A program made the translations under genes and the position numbers. From Sphagnum compactum (lineage: Eukaryota > Bryophyta > Sphagnopsida > Sphagnales): DNA of 64,000 nucleotides. Below, piece by piece: positions 53,824 through 64,000 of this stretch (position 1 is its first letter; every line of letters begins with the position of its first letter). The notes beneath the pieces were generated by a model. That model was not told the origin of the DNA. It searched no databases and saw nothing but the letters and a program-made list of their open reading frames with translations. Where the stretch lies: positions 806,001 through 870,000 of the forward strand of contig OZ234495.1 in NCBI GenBank assembly GCA_965153455.1. The letters are read 5' to 3'.

Positions 53824-55284
53824 CTACACATGAGTTGTGTGAGTGGATACAATGCTGCTGCTGTTGCTGCTCAAGCAGTGGCCAAATCTATCCACAGCTT
53901 CTTGGCTGTGCAGGGCGATGAACAATTTCACGCTGGAATCCGGAGCTTCCAAGTTGGAGAAACAGGTGCTGGGAGCCAAGATGGCGTCCTCTGGCAGCAT
54001 CGTCCCAGGTAGCGCGCACATGGGTTGTCCCCACCCGAAGTCCACAAGGTGAATTGGAATGCCTACCCAGGAAGAGACGAAGAGTGTCGCTCGACCGATC
54101 ATTTGCGCTCTGGTCACTTCGAAGAAATCGATGGCAGATCGCACGTACTTGTCCGTTATCATCGCTTTGGCGTCTTGTATCAGCTTCACAGTTTGGGCCA
54201 ACGAGCTGGTGGCGAGCTCGGCGGCCATGGCTGCGGCGTGTGCGAAGAGGATGCCGTTTCCCATGAAGCGCTGAGGGAGCGGCGGATCCAGTTTGTCCCG
54301 AACATTGACGGCGAACAGAAGACGTGCGACTTGCGTGGGAGACATGTCCAGAGCTTGTGTCCTGACTCGCCATGTGAGTGCTGCAAGGACTTCGAAAGCG
54401 GTGACCTTTGTGAACAGACCTTCGTTGAGGGTTTGTCTCTTCAAGGACTCCACTTTCTCCGGTGACAAGGAGAAGGAGCCGAAGAAACTATTTTTCGAGC
54501 TGCTGCTGCTGCTATTATTCGGATGATATTCTTCTTCTTTCTCTTCATCAAGTGGGGAAGAAACGGCAGCTTCCTCGTCGACGTCACATGACATCTCAAG
54601 GTGCGGAAATTCGATACGCGGCGGTGAGCGTGGATTCAGAACCGTGCGGTCCAAGTGAGGAGTCAAGTGCGAAACGTCGAGTGATCCACGAGCGAGCTCA
54701 CTCCATGCCGACAGAAGTTGGCTCTCTGTAATAAGGTCAACCATGCAGTGGTTGAAGACGAGACCAAACGAGAACCCGCCGCACTTGAACCGCGTCACTT
54801 GCACGCACATAGGCGGCACGTCGAGAATGCTGCGGGTACTGTTGGGTGGATTGTACAGGAACTGCGCCATGAAGTGAACGGGTTTGTCAAGCGCACCCAG
54901 CTCAGCAATGGAGCAATCAGCCACAGCTTCAACAAAGACGGCTCCTTGACCCTCGCACTCCACCTGAAGCTTGAGATCCTCGCTCAAGCTCAGTCTACCT
55001 GCCAGCGGGTAGTACAGAACCAGTACCTTCCGCAAAGACTCTTTGATCACAGCAACAGGATCGTCAGCTGCTTTCTTCGACTTGTCCTTTCGCGAATGGA
55101 AGAAGAAAACATTGTCCATTGGGAGCGCCAGCAACTGATCCAAGTTGGAAAGGAAGTAGACTTGTTTCTCGGTAGCCTCAGCTGGGCAGACAAGAATGGG
55201 GACATTCCGCTTCACTTCCAGCTTGAACTCTCTATTGCGCATGAAATTATCATCCCTCTCCTCCAGTGCACAGCTCCCTGGCAT
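53824..55284 (-). CDS. BAHD acyltransferase, hydroxycinnamoyl/feruloyl-transferase-like
   Basis: An intronless frame of 486 residues starts at ATG 55284. BAHD enzymes move acyl groups from acyl-CoA to alcohol or amine acceptors in the cytosol. The catalytic HxxxD is HCMVD (His179, Asp183) and the structural motif DFGWG is at 415-419; YPLAGR lies at 92-97. Overall similarity, including VYFLSNLDQ, QVTRFKCGGF and SAIDFFEVTRAQ, is closest to omega-hydroxyacid feruloyl transferases (ASFT/HHT1), which make aromatic esters for suberin and cutin. The true acceptor cannot be read from sequence. Two oddities: the residue after HxxxD is Leu where Gly is usual, and an acidic plus Ser-rich insertion sits at about 246-266. 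The retrotransposon fragment ends about 110 bp beyond the stop codon. Confidence 0.9.
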   Translation of the reverse strand: MPGSCALEERDDNFMRNREFKLEVKRNVPILVCPAEATEKQVYFLSNLDQLLALPMDNVFFFHSRKDKSKKAADDPVAVIKESLRKVLVLYYPLAGRLSLSEDLKLQVECEGQGAVFVEAVADCSIAELGALDKPVHFMAQFLYNPPNSTRSILDVPPMCVQVTRFKCGGFSFGLVFNHCMVDLITESQLLSAWSELARGSLDVSHLTPHLDRTVLNPRSPPRIEFPHLEMSCDVDEEAAVSSPLDEEKEEEYHPNNSSSSSSKNSFFGSFSLSPEKVESLKRQTLNEGLFTKVTAFEVLAALTWRVRTQALDMSPTQVARLLFAVNVRDKLDPPLPQRFMGNGILFAHAAAMAAELATSSLAQTVKLIQDAKAMITDKYVRSAIDFFEVTRAQMIGRATLFVSSWVGIPIHLVDFGWGQPMCALPGTMLPEDAILAPSTCFSNLEAPDSSVKLFIALHSQEAVDRFGHCLSSNSSSIVSTHTTHV

Positions 55285-55289
55285 GATTG

Positions 55290-56160
55290 ATCACTGCGAA
55301 TATAAAATCACATCACCTACTCACATACAAACACACAAAGCTCTACATCACTTCTAATGTATAAGCTTCCGATAAATATATTGATGACTTGAATGAATAA
55401 AGCTGAATCTGGTGCAACTCCTCCCACGACAACACTAATATCACTTAAATGCTGCTGCACCTGCCTAATATTGTCACTCCTCTAGCTTGAATGATGACAT
55501 ATATAATATACTACAAAATCAAAACAAGTGTCAAGGCTTTGGGCCAGCTGGAGAACAAGAAGGGAAGGACCTGGTGAGTGTAACTGAACACAACAATAAA
55601 GGCTGCCTGGATCTGTCAGAAACCAAGAAGCAAAGGTTACTGTAAGCAACTATCTAGTGCTGTAAGCCCCAGCAGAATGCGACTATCTCTTCTCTCTCAG
55701 CTCGAAACCCAAAACTCCTCTGCCGGCTGGTTCCTCAAGAACGAAGTCAGCTCCTAGTGAGAGGGGAGCTCGGAGAGGCAAGAAAATGGAGCGTGGAAAG
55801 CTGCTCCACGTCCTTCCCACGAGGAAATCGTCCTCGATCCACTGACTGCAGGTAGCCTAGTGGCTTTTTTACTGGCTATAATTAGAGCCAAAAAGTAATG
55901 AAATCAAATGCTGAATAATCTTTAAAATTGGAAAGTCCTTTTTTTCCTTTTAAATTTTTTTTTACTGGCGTCGAAATCTCGCCAAAAAATCGAATTTAAA
56001 AACTAAAAATTCGAAAAAAAAAGAAGGTGATTTGGGAGGTTTTCTATGGCTAGAAATGAGAGAAAAAAAAGGAGTAAAAATCCTCATTTTCGTATATTTG
56101 GTTTTCAATGTGGAAGCAAAAGTATAGAAAGGATGATTTTAAGATTTGTACTATATTTTT
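55290..56160. other. 5' flank of the BAHD gene
   Basis: No gene was seen. About 600 bp of mixed composition, probably promoter and leader of the minus-strand BAHD gene, passes into AT-rich DNA near 55.9 kb. No promoter element was assigned with confidence. Confidence 0.45.
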
Positions 56161-57010
56161 AGTTTATAGCAAGATTTGATAAAATCGACCTAGTAGTGAT
56201 GGTCATTACTTTGGCTACAAACAAAAAAAATTCCTAAAAAGAACATTGTTTTTTTTGGGAGATTTTCAATAGCCAACATTCAACAAAAACTAAAATAAAA
56301 ATTGCCATATTTGTATGCATGGTTTAAATATATAGCCAAAACTAGAGAAGGATGTTTACATTCATATTTAGATTGTAACCAAATTTGGCTAAATCTTCCC
56401 ATGGATCATCACCAGTTTGGCTGCATCACAAAAATTTCTCCCTTAAAAAAACCAAAAAAAAAAACCAACCATGATGCAGAATTTCTTCTTTTTGGCGAAA
56501 CTGTGCCATTTGGTGACCCCAAAAAAAAGGAAAAAGGCAGTGCAAAACATACAAAGGATTTTTTTTAAAAAAATGGCCCAAATAACCCATATTTTGAGGG
56601 GGGGGAAAAACACTAAAATAATCACATTTAGACAGCAAGTTCCAGCCTATTTGGAACATAGGCTGGAACCAATAGCCAAATTTGGCTAAGTCCTCTTGTG
56701 GATGATGGGGCAACCCTCAGTCCTACTTCACAAAATTGAAAAGAAAACCTTGATGCATGGACAAAGCAAAACACACCATTTTATTTCGCCTAATTTTGAC
56801 TTGAAATTTTTTATTTGGATCTATACAAGGATTTTCCATTTGGAAAAATGGCCCAAATTCGCCAGATTTCAGAAAAAAAGAAAAGTTTCCTAATTGCTAA
56901 ATTTTATGATAAGTTCCAGTAGGTATAGCCAAGAATATAGACGATTCGGAATTTTTTTCTACTTTGATATTCTGTAGCCAAATCTGGCTAAATCATCATA
57001 TGGATGATCG
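56160..57010. repeat. About 300-bp repeat with palindromic cores
   Basis: The core TAGCCAAATTTGGCTAA, followed by an ATGGATGATC-type string and CAGCTACATCAC, recurs near 56370, 56672 and 56977, with a poorer copy near 56163. AGCCAAATTTGGCT is itself a perfect 14-base palindrome. One unit contains a 12-bp hairpin, GTTCCAGCCTAT at 56639-56650 with its exact complement at 56658-56669. Related sequence in reverse orientation is at 43370-43500 and a fragment is at about 9178-9215. Confidence 0.7.
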
Positions 57011-57599
57011 CCACTTCAGCTACATCACTAAATTGAAAAAAAAAAAACCCCTGAATAATCCAACTCATAGCTGAAAATTTTCCCACAAAACAATTTTTTT
57101 TTCCTAGAAATTTTGGCATTTTTAATATAAAAAAATGTAGGCATGGTTTGCATGGATCTGCTGGACATTTAATGATAGGACCCACATAATGTTCTATTTT
57201 GAGGTTGCCTCCAAAAAAATCCAAAGTGCACAAAGTCGTGTGGTGTTATTACCTTGGCAATTTGCACACGTCTGTCTGTCGAATAATTCATTCATTAAAA
57301 AATTCTCATTCAGACCACCAAATCCAACAATTTCATGGTCATTATGATTATTATTTTTGATCACCTATACACAAGCCTATTAAACACCCTATATATTAGT
57401 AATGTAATGTAGCCTATGTTGTTTGGCCCAAGTGGCGAATTTGTTATCCAACTAATTTTTCCTTTCAAAATCATTTTTTCGTAATTCAATTGAATTTTCA
57501 TTAACAAAAAACTACTCAAAATTCAATAGGTCTCTCACATCATCTTAGGTCCAAATTTTTTCCAAATTGCCTTCATTAAATCCTACTACTTGTTAAGAG

Positions 57600-57920
57600 C
57601 TTTCCAACAATATCAAGAGCGCACTCAAATTCCTCTATCATTCTTAGTTTTGATTTAAATGACTTTGCATTGAAAATATTGTTCCATATTCAATGACTTC
57701 TTCACGGTAGGAAAACATTGTGAAACCCACTCAACTTGGTGCACCGTTACTCTTGAAATCAACTCAACTCAACTTGATGCACCCTTTATTCATGGAGTGC
57801 TTTCCAATGATACCAAAAGCACAGCAAGAGATAACTGTGATTTCAAAGAAGGTTTGGGAGATCTGAACATGACAAACAAAACAAACAAACTACCTTCCTT
57901 CATAGATATATTATATATAT
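57600..57920 (+). repeat. Dispersed repeat, copy 2
   Basis: This is the partner of the repeat at about 47040-47280: GAGTGCTTTCCAATGATACCA, GTTTGGGAGATCT, ACATGACAAACAAAACAAAC and CTACCTTCCTTCATAGATA occur in the same order. An earlier partial phrase (GAGCTTTCCAACAATATCAAGAGC) at about 57598-57621 suggests local duplication. Confidence 0.6.
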
Positions 57921-59880
57921 ATCCCTGTATCAAACCCATGTACAAATATTTCCATAGTTCTTTGAAAAATGCACCTTGAACTAGCTAAGCTTAAGGAAAT
58001 AATGGAAACAAATGGTTTAAAGATCTTAAACAATGTTAAGATCTGCTAGATTTTCATGTTGATCCCATTCACTAAAGATGGCATTGCATAACCTTACGAT
58101 CCAAGTTGTTGCTTTCAACTTGGAACATTTAGTTGATGTTGAAATTGTGTTCAACCTTGCTTGCATTATGATCCCTCTTTCAACTGCAATGCAAAATTTG
58201 ATGAAACTTGCATAGGCCCATGATTCCTTTGTCATTGATTGATATGGTGCAAACAATCGAGCTGACCGAAGCAAAATTGCATGAAATGTTTGTGGATCCA
58301 ATTATTTAGGTTTATTCATTCCTTTCTTTCCAATCCCATGTGCAAGGGACACATGAGACAATTATGATGAGATGGATTACAAGTATCAACACTAGCATCG
58401 ATCACTAGGCATTTGATTGCCAAACAAATCACATTTGGGCCAAAGTTAAAGATTCTAAAAATAAGGTTGAAATGTTATGTGATCACGGACATTTCTAACC
58501 AAGTTGTGAAAGGTGTCAAGCTCCATTATTCAAGGGCAAGTGACAAAATTAACATGGTTGAGTTGCACATGCATTTTCCATAATAATGGGTGAATGAGGC
58601 ATAAGTATTGTGTATCCTCACTATTGATTAGTTGAAGATAAAGATGAATCATTCAACAACCATCTTAATGTTGTGAAAACATTGTTTTGTATTGTGAAAA
58701 AGATGGGGTTTACTAAACATATGGTTATTGAAATGTTGTGTGCATCTATTCTAGACGTGCAAAAATTTGTGTTCAATATGATGATAAAAAGTAATGCTAA
58801 AATTACTTTAAACCCCTCTAATACTATCAATCCTTTGACCAAAATGTGACAAACCATCACTAATTTTGTCATCCTCTTTCACAACATTTCAAAATATGTG
58901 AAATTAGTTGAAATTTCCATAATTTAAGTAGTGGGTTTAACAAAGGATGAATGAGTCTTTAATAACCTAAATTTCATCAAATTGAAAATCTGCAATTGAT
59001 TAACTAAACACTTGACTTGGTGTGTTTGCGTTTTGGGCAAACTTTTTTTTATAATTCAAAATTTTTCTTATGATGCAATTATGAAAATTTGGTAGTAAAA
59101 AAGACATAGATATGCCTTGAATGTGTAAACATTTTTAGGTACAAGTTGGCCGATGACAAGTGTTAACATCTCTTGATCTATGTCTCTTGTGATGTCATTT
59201 TTTTCGTTTTGTTTGATGTTTCATTGTCTATAGGTTTTCTAGGTTGTCTAACTTTTTCTTTTTTTTCATGAATATCATAGTACCTAAATGGATTTGGCGT
59301 TAGTTATATTATTTTTAAATTTCAAAAAATATTAGAAATTTATTGGCCCAAAATACCAAAAATTAAAAACATGTTTATAAAAGTATGAAACTTGCTTTTG
59401 ATGCCATTAAAGCTTCATGTTTTTGTCTCCTTGGACAATTTTTAAAACTAGCAAACATTAGTGGGTGATTATAGCTAGGACAATTTATGGCACAAGCCCA
59501 ATGGCTGAAGTGGAACCGCCATGGTATGATCATAAAGCCATGAAACTTTTATTTATATGAGTGTTTTTTATTTCCTAGCTAATTACTTCAATCTTCTTAT
59601 GCTACCAACAAATGTATAACTTGCAATTACAATTGATGTTGTAATTACTTTTTCCTATTGCAAGCATTCTTCCATTACTATTGATGTTGTTTCTATTGGA
59701 TTTGTCTCCATCTCTATTTCATTATGTTTTTCAATGTCAGGTGTGACATTGAATAAAAAGTGGTTGCATTTTCCTCCATTGCAACAAGCTAAAATTCACT
59801 TTTGAATGCCTTGGTAATTCCCATTGTATCCCATCCTTTCACAATGGTTTCCTCCATGCCTTACACTAGCTTCCATGCAC
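57920..59880. other. AT-rich DNA without recognised genes
   Basis: Short low-complexity open frames only. No family motif was recognised on either strand. Confidence 0.5.
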
Positions 59881-60402
59881 AATGTGAGGCTTAGGAGGTT
59901 ACTCATTTTGAAGTCAATTTGTGGATTTTGGCCATCCTTAATCTATTGTTTGATGATTTTAATACTCCAAGAGTTGAATTGTACCTTAAATGCATGCTTT
60001 AATGGCCATTGCAAAATGACATCTACTGGCTGGAGAACACTGGTGCAATTAGCTTAAATTCACCAAGATATTTGGGTGTGTTTTTTTCATCCAATCCAAA
60101 AAATTGCAACCTTTATGCACAAACCAACAATCCAACAACCACCCCATCTTCTGACTTTCTTGTAATCCTAAGTGGCAAATTTGAGTGTATAGGTATGGCA
60201 ACAAGATCTTATGGACAAATTGTTTTGTTGTTTGCAATGTTGACCAATGGTTTTCACTAAAGGTAAGATCCCAACTTGGACTCATGCATTTGTTTTTTCC
60301 CTCATCAGATGGTGGTAGACAGTGATGAATAGTGCCTATGAACACAATTTGAAGGGGAAGTAAAAAACCATACAACCATTGTAATTTGTCGTTTGTCTTC
60401 AA
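59880..60402 (-). pseudogene. DDE-superfamily (pogo/DDE_1-like) transposase fossil
   Basis: On the minus strand an open frame from 60402 includes TFSENHWSTLQT, then GWLLDCWFVHKG and FLDWMKKTHPNILV. After a frame shift near 60045 the sequence continues NCTSVLQPVDVILQ and WPLKHAFKVQFNSW before stops accumulate near 59940. The D-x4-H string (DCWFVH) and TSVLQPVD follow the pattern of the second and third catalytic regions in DDE_1 transposases. No terminal inverted repeats were identified. The family call is from motif memory. Confidence 0.6.
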
Positions 60403-62290
60403 CCCGTAAAACTTGAATGTATTTTGATCTTTTACTCTCCCAAGTCCTTTTTCTTGTTAGGTCCAAATTTTTAAGGTGTACCAAAATTTTGTCACAACAT
60501 CACCCTTTTCTATCTTTTTTATCTAGTTTTTTTTTATCATGTAAAGACACATGTATGGATGATTATGATGAAACTTAAAATTGTAATGGTCTAAAATATA
60601 ATCCTTCTGAAAATTTTGACAACTGTTGACTCATTAATTTTTATGGGGATCAAAATATAAGTTAAAAAATGACTACAATAAGGATTAAGCTTTTTTCGTC
60701 ATGTGTAGTATACCTTAAAGGATTTTCACCCTGCTATTGGAATGAAACAAACACATGTCTAGTCACTATTAACATTTAGGGTTGGAGGAATGTTATAAAC
60801 CTTCATTAGGTAAGTTACTTGATAAGCCATGTTACATCCTTGTTCAAATTAGTTACGTGGTAGTTTACTTGTTGCTATTGTGGCCATTTAAAAAAATTAA
60901 TTTATGTATTGTTTCATGAATTGACAGGTCCATTCTCTTATGATTATAAAACCTTCTAGGGCATTCTCACAAGATTTCAGATGTTGCAAATTCTATCATT
61001 CCACAAAGAATAGGTTGCATAATGCTGATTGGAAGTAGTTGTCCAACTTTTGTCATCTTTCATGCAACATGACAACAAGTCAGTCATGAACTTTTGGGTA
61101 ATCCTCCAATACATGCATATATTCTTTATTGGATTTTGCTATTGTCCCAACCTCCACTACATGCTTTTGGTTTTAATTCACCACTTGTAGTGAACCACTC
61201 CCATAATCATGCCCCTACTCAATTTTTCATAAGGAGCTGGCACGTTGGGCATTTTGAATGTTGTTTTTAGAAAGTGTAGTGCTCTAGAATTGTTCAAACC
61301 TCTACCAAAAGTTTTGTAAATCACAAAAGTGAATCCTCACCAAAACCTTCAACATCACTTAAGAAAACTTTCATGAATAAGTTTTCACCACATTTTCTTA
61401 GACTTGTTGCTTTCTAAGTTTGTTGAAAGGAAATTAGGAGGGAAACAAGAATCAAGATTGTGAAAGCAAACAATTGAATCAAGAACATAACTAACAAAAC
61501 TTCAAATGGATGAAAAATTATTCTTACATTCATCCATGCTGACAATTTTTTTTACAATTTAAGCCGAAAACATTAAAATAATATTTTATGTGCCGAAATG
61601 CATTTTGATAAATTAATTAATTATCCGACACTAAATTGCCGAATCCATTCAGGTACTATGATAGGGTGCATGGAACACAAATGTTGGAAGGAGTTTTTGG
61701 CCTTTTGTTGGGTTGGTGATCACTCGCTTCTTCTTTGGATATGTTTTTAAAAAAAAACTTATAAACATTACTAACTTATTGGCTTGCATGAGACATTATA
61801 TTGCAATGGTCAAATTCTAGGGTGCAATCCCTCATAATGCAATTTTGTTGGGCTCTTTAGCAACTTGCCATGTATGTTGTAGCCAAATTTTCATTTGTAA
61901 CTATTTTTTTCTCACCACTTTTTATTGCAAGCATAAACACTATTCACCAAAGTTTTCTATTGTCAATCATAAAATATGTCGCCAACAAAATTCATGAAGA
62001 TTTAATGTTGTTTTGCCAAATTTGCACTGTGACAAAGGGAAAAAAAAAAAAAAGTGAGATCGAGGTTGCATTGATTTCCCTTTCAATTTTGGCATTTTCA
62101 CAAAAAAATGTGCAACCCTTAGTATTTTCCTACTAAGGTGGCAAAATACAAATTTTCAAAAGCCAAAAATAAATAAATCCCTGGTCTGGTTCAGTTCATT
62201 GGTCCCAGGACCACTACAACAGGTCCACATACCAGGGTTTCCAACTGGGTACACGCCCAGCAGGTACTGGAACCCATGATCTTCAATCCA
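60403..62290. other. AT-rich DNA without recognised genes
   Basis: Nothing beyond chance open frames was recognised. It probably contains more decayed transposon sequence and the distal promoter of the gene starting at 62437. Confidence 0.5.
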
Positions 62291-62291
62291 T

Positions 62292-62311
62292 AAACCCTAA
62301 ACCCTAAACCC
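62292..62311 (+). promoter_or_regulatory. Telo-box-like element upstream of the 62.4 kb gene
   Basis: Nearly three CCCTAAA units (AAACCCTAAACCCTAAACCC) lie 125 bp before the ATG at 62437. AAACCCTAA telo-boxes are known near the start sites of many plant housekeeping genes. Given how many telomere-like strings this window holds, a regulatory role here is only inferred. Confidence 0.4.
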
Positions 62312-62436
62312 TTGTTGTGTGCGTCTGTGGTTTCTCTCGCGTTTTTGTTGTTGTTGTGTGTCGTGAAGAAGGAGAAGAACAAGAAGAACAAGAACAAGAA
62401 CAAGAGAAGAATTAAAGGGAAGGGAGAAGAGCCTTT

Positions 62437-64000
62437 ATGACCATGAGAGGAGGTAGTGTTGTAGGTTGTTGGCCACAACCCATGCTTCATCTCTCTTGCA
62501 CTTTCCCATTCCTTCTTCATCACAACGCTTGCAGTTCCTACCTGTCTTTTGTTGTTTCTTCTTTCCCCCAAATCCCTGGGAAATGTAGGACAGCGAAAGC
62601 TGCAGTTTCGTACTCGCGTGGGGAAAACCCTAATGCGTGGTGGAGAAACGGTGCAAGGTGGAAGTGTAGAGGAGGAGGAAGCTTGGAATCTAGGTGTGCT
62701 AATAGTAGCTGCAGCAGTAGCAGCAGCCCCGGCGGTTTCGGGAACTGGGAGCCTCGGAAGGTAAGGACCGGCTTGTTGGTGAAGAAGAAGAGGAGAGCAG
62801 TACTGCAGGCTGCGGCAGGTGAAGAGAGCAAGACTGGAGAGAAAGTCGACTACAGGGCTTATCAGGCGTTGATGCGGGGTGGAGAAGAAGTGATTGACCT
62901 GCTGAAGGAGATGACCGAGCTGGTGAAACTCCTTTTCTTCTGCTTTTTTGCCTTTCCCTCCACATTCCCCCTCGATGTTGTCATTCTTGATAGTCACAAG
63001 TTGCTCTGGATAAGCCAGATTTCTCATTTCTCAGGCACTCTGAAGGACCTTGATTGATGGTTTCTTTCGTGAGCCATGTTTTGGTGTTCTCTGGTGGCAA
63101 TGAGAGGCACTATTTTCAGTTCCGGGTTAGGGTTAGGGTTTCAGTTTGTAGTGGATTACTGTTCCTGAAACTTTTGTGCTGCTGCATTGGGGTATCCGCA
63201 GCTGGAAGACATAACGGAGATGGGAAATGAAGCGGAAGATGTAGCTGTAGAAATGGCAGCCACAGGTGCTGTAGGGCAACGGCTTGAGAAGCTAGATGAA
63301 AGCTTCCTTATGGCATTGGACTGGATGATACTGCAGGCAGAGGACGATGACAAGGCACTTACTTAACACCCCCTTTCAGCAATTCCTTAACCCTTGTTCT
63401 TCTTACTTCGAATCTTTGCTGATTTTGATCCTTTTGTTGCTACTGTTTGTCAAACCGATCCTGGTCAACATGTGGGTTTGAAGCTCCAGTAACCATAGAT
63501 AGGACTTGTCTGGCTACTCTCTCAAAATATTTCCTTGATCAGGCAGTCATTCTATCAATAGTGTTTTTTTCTCAGGCAAGAAACCAGGGTTTTTTTAGCT
63601 GTTTGAAAGCCTTGAAGATGATGCTATTGGCTTGATGAAAGTGCATTTGTGCATACTCTGCCAAAGGATTTGAACTCCATCTGGCAACAATGTTCCAGTG
63701 GAGAAACTCTTAATGTTGTGTTTACTCCAGAAATTTTCCAATATCTGCCAGTGTAGTTGATCTGGTAGGAATTGTTTAGGATTGTTTTGACAAATCTCCA
63801 AGCTTTCAAGCTGCTGAGTTGCTGGGCAAATGGTTTTCAAGTGGATGGCATTAAATCATTGTGATGTATAAAGACCCAGCACAGTTTTGTGAGAACAACA
63901 GTTCAGAGTCAAGTACCAAAAGCCTATGTCACTGATATCTGATGATGTGCTGGTGCTTGTTTGTTGCAGCAAAGGCAACTCCTGGAGGTAATCAAGGACA
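62437..64000 (+). CDS. Predicted organelle-targeted protein of unknown function (3' end outside window)
   Basis: Exons: 62437-62922 (162 residues), 63202-63354 (51 residues) and 63970 onward (first ten residues, QRQLLEVIKD). All joins are phase 0. The first ~115 residues are rich in Ser, Arg, Cys and Gly with few acidic residues, as in plastid or mitochondrial transit peptides. A helical, charged region follows (VDYRAYQALMRGGEEVIDLL; EMAATGAVGQRLEKLDESFL; MALDWMILQAEDDDK). I do not recognise the family with confidence. The second intron would start GC rather than GT (AAG|GCACTT), the only donor that keeps the frame before the stop codon at 63364. The ATG at 62437 is the first in frame and is followed six bases later by another. 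Confidence 0.65.

Noticed and set aside
54718-55290. 190-residue plus-strand open frame across the BAHD gene
   Set aside because: It is antisense to a well-supported enzyme and shows no family motif of its own.
58026-58301. 91-residue minus-strand frame at 58.0-58.3 kb
   Set aside because: No motif or neighbouring exons were recognised; it could be a decayed transposon, but nothing in the sequence supports a call.
62191-63027. 278-residue minus-strand open frame at 62.2-63.0 kb
   Set aside because: It runs antisense to the exon 1 and leader of the plus-strand gene and is Ser/Leu low-complexity sequence in a codon shadow.

Overview
The window looks like nuclear DNA of a land plant with a large, AT-rich, gene-poor genome. 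It has spliced genes with GT-AG introns, plant-specific families (a DRD1/CLSY-type SNF2 protein, a LACS9-type acyl-CoA synthetase, a BAHD acyltransferase), many TTTAGGG/CCCTAAA telomere-type motifs, and Ty3-type retrotransposon remains with an initiator-Met tRNA primer site. The low gene density and repeat load would suit a fern, another seed-free plant or a gymnosperm. That placement is inference; no single feature fixes the species.

Layout. 1-11.4 kb: gene-free AT-rich DNA with small foldbacks, telomere-like blocks and simple repeats. 11.4-17.8 kb (+): a ten-exon aspartic protease whose intron 1 carries a minisatellite and whose intron 4 carries a MITE-like element inside a tandem duplication. 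A second MITE copy lies at 18.5 kb. 19.3-23.8 kb (-): a DRD1/CLSY-like chromatin remodeller with a 96-bp repeat array just upstream. 24.9-29.4 kb (-): a complete eleven-exon long-chain acyl-CoA synthetase. 30.7-31.9 kb: a minisatellite. 32-35.3 kb: nothing recognisable. 35.4-36.2 kb: a diverged telomere-like tandem repeat running up to the RNA polymerase III subunit RPC25 gene (36.6-38.6 kb, +, seven exons). 41.6-42.0 kb: an array of hairpins in which two palindromic centres alternate. 43.7-44.9 kb (+): an intronless multi-pass membrane protein. 49.3-50.1 kb (-): a decayed gag-pol fossil. 50.7-53.7 kb (+): a broken Ty3-type element with one full LTR, ending about 110 bp from the stop codon of an intronless BAHD acyltransferase (53.8-55.3 kb, -). 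56.2-57.0 kb: a ~300-bp repeat with palindromic cores, related to DNA at 43.4 kb and 9.2 kb. 59.9-60.4 kb (-): a DDE transposase fossil. 62.4 kb to the end (+): the 5' part of a probably plastid-targeted protein gene with a likely GC-AG intron.

How the genes relate. They are ordinary unlinked plant genes, not an operon. Loose themes are RNA polymerase and silencing (RPC25; a DRD1/CLSY protein of the Pol IV/V RNA-directed DNA methylation pathway) and surface-lipid chemistry (acyl-CoA synthetase; a feruloyl-transferase-like BAHD enzyme). Exon joins were built by hand from reading frame and splice sites. The protease, LACS and RPC25 models close in frame throughout; the 5' end of the DRD1/CLSY gene is unresolved. 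No wholly new system is demonstrated. The most unexplained structures are the alternating-palindrome array at 41.6 kb, the telomere-derived repeats and the MITE family.
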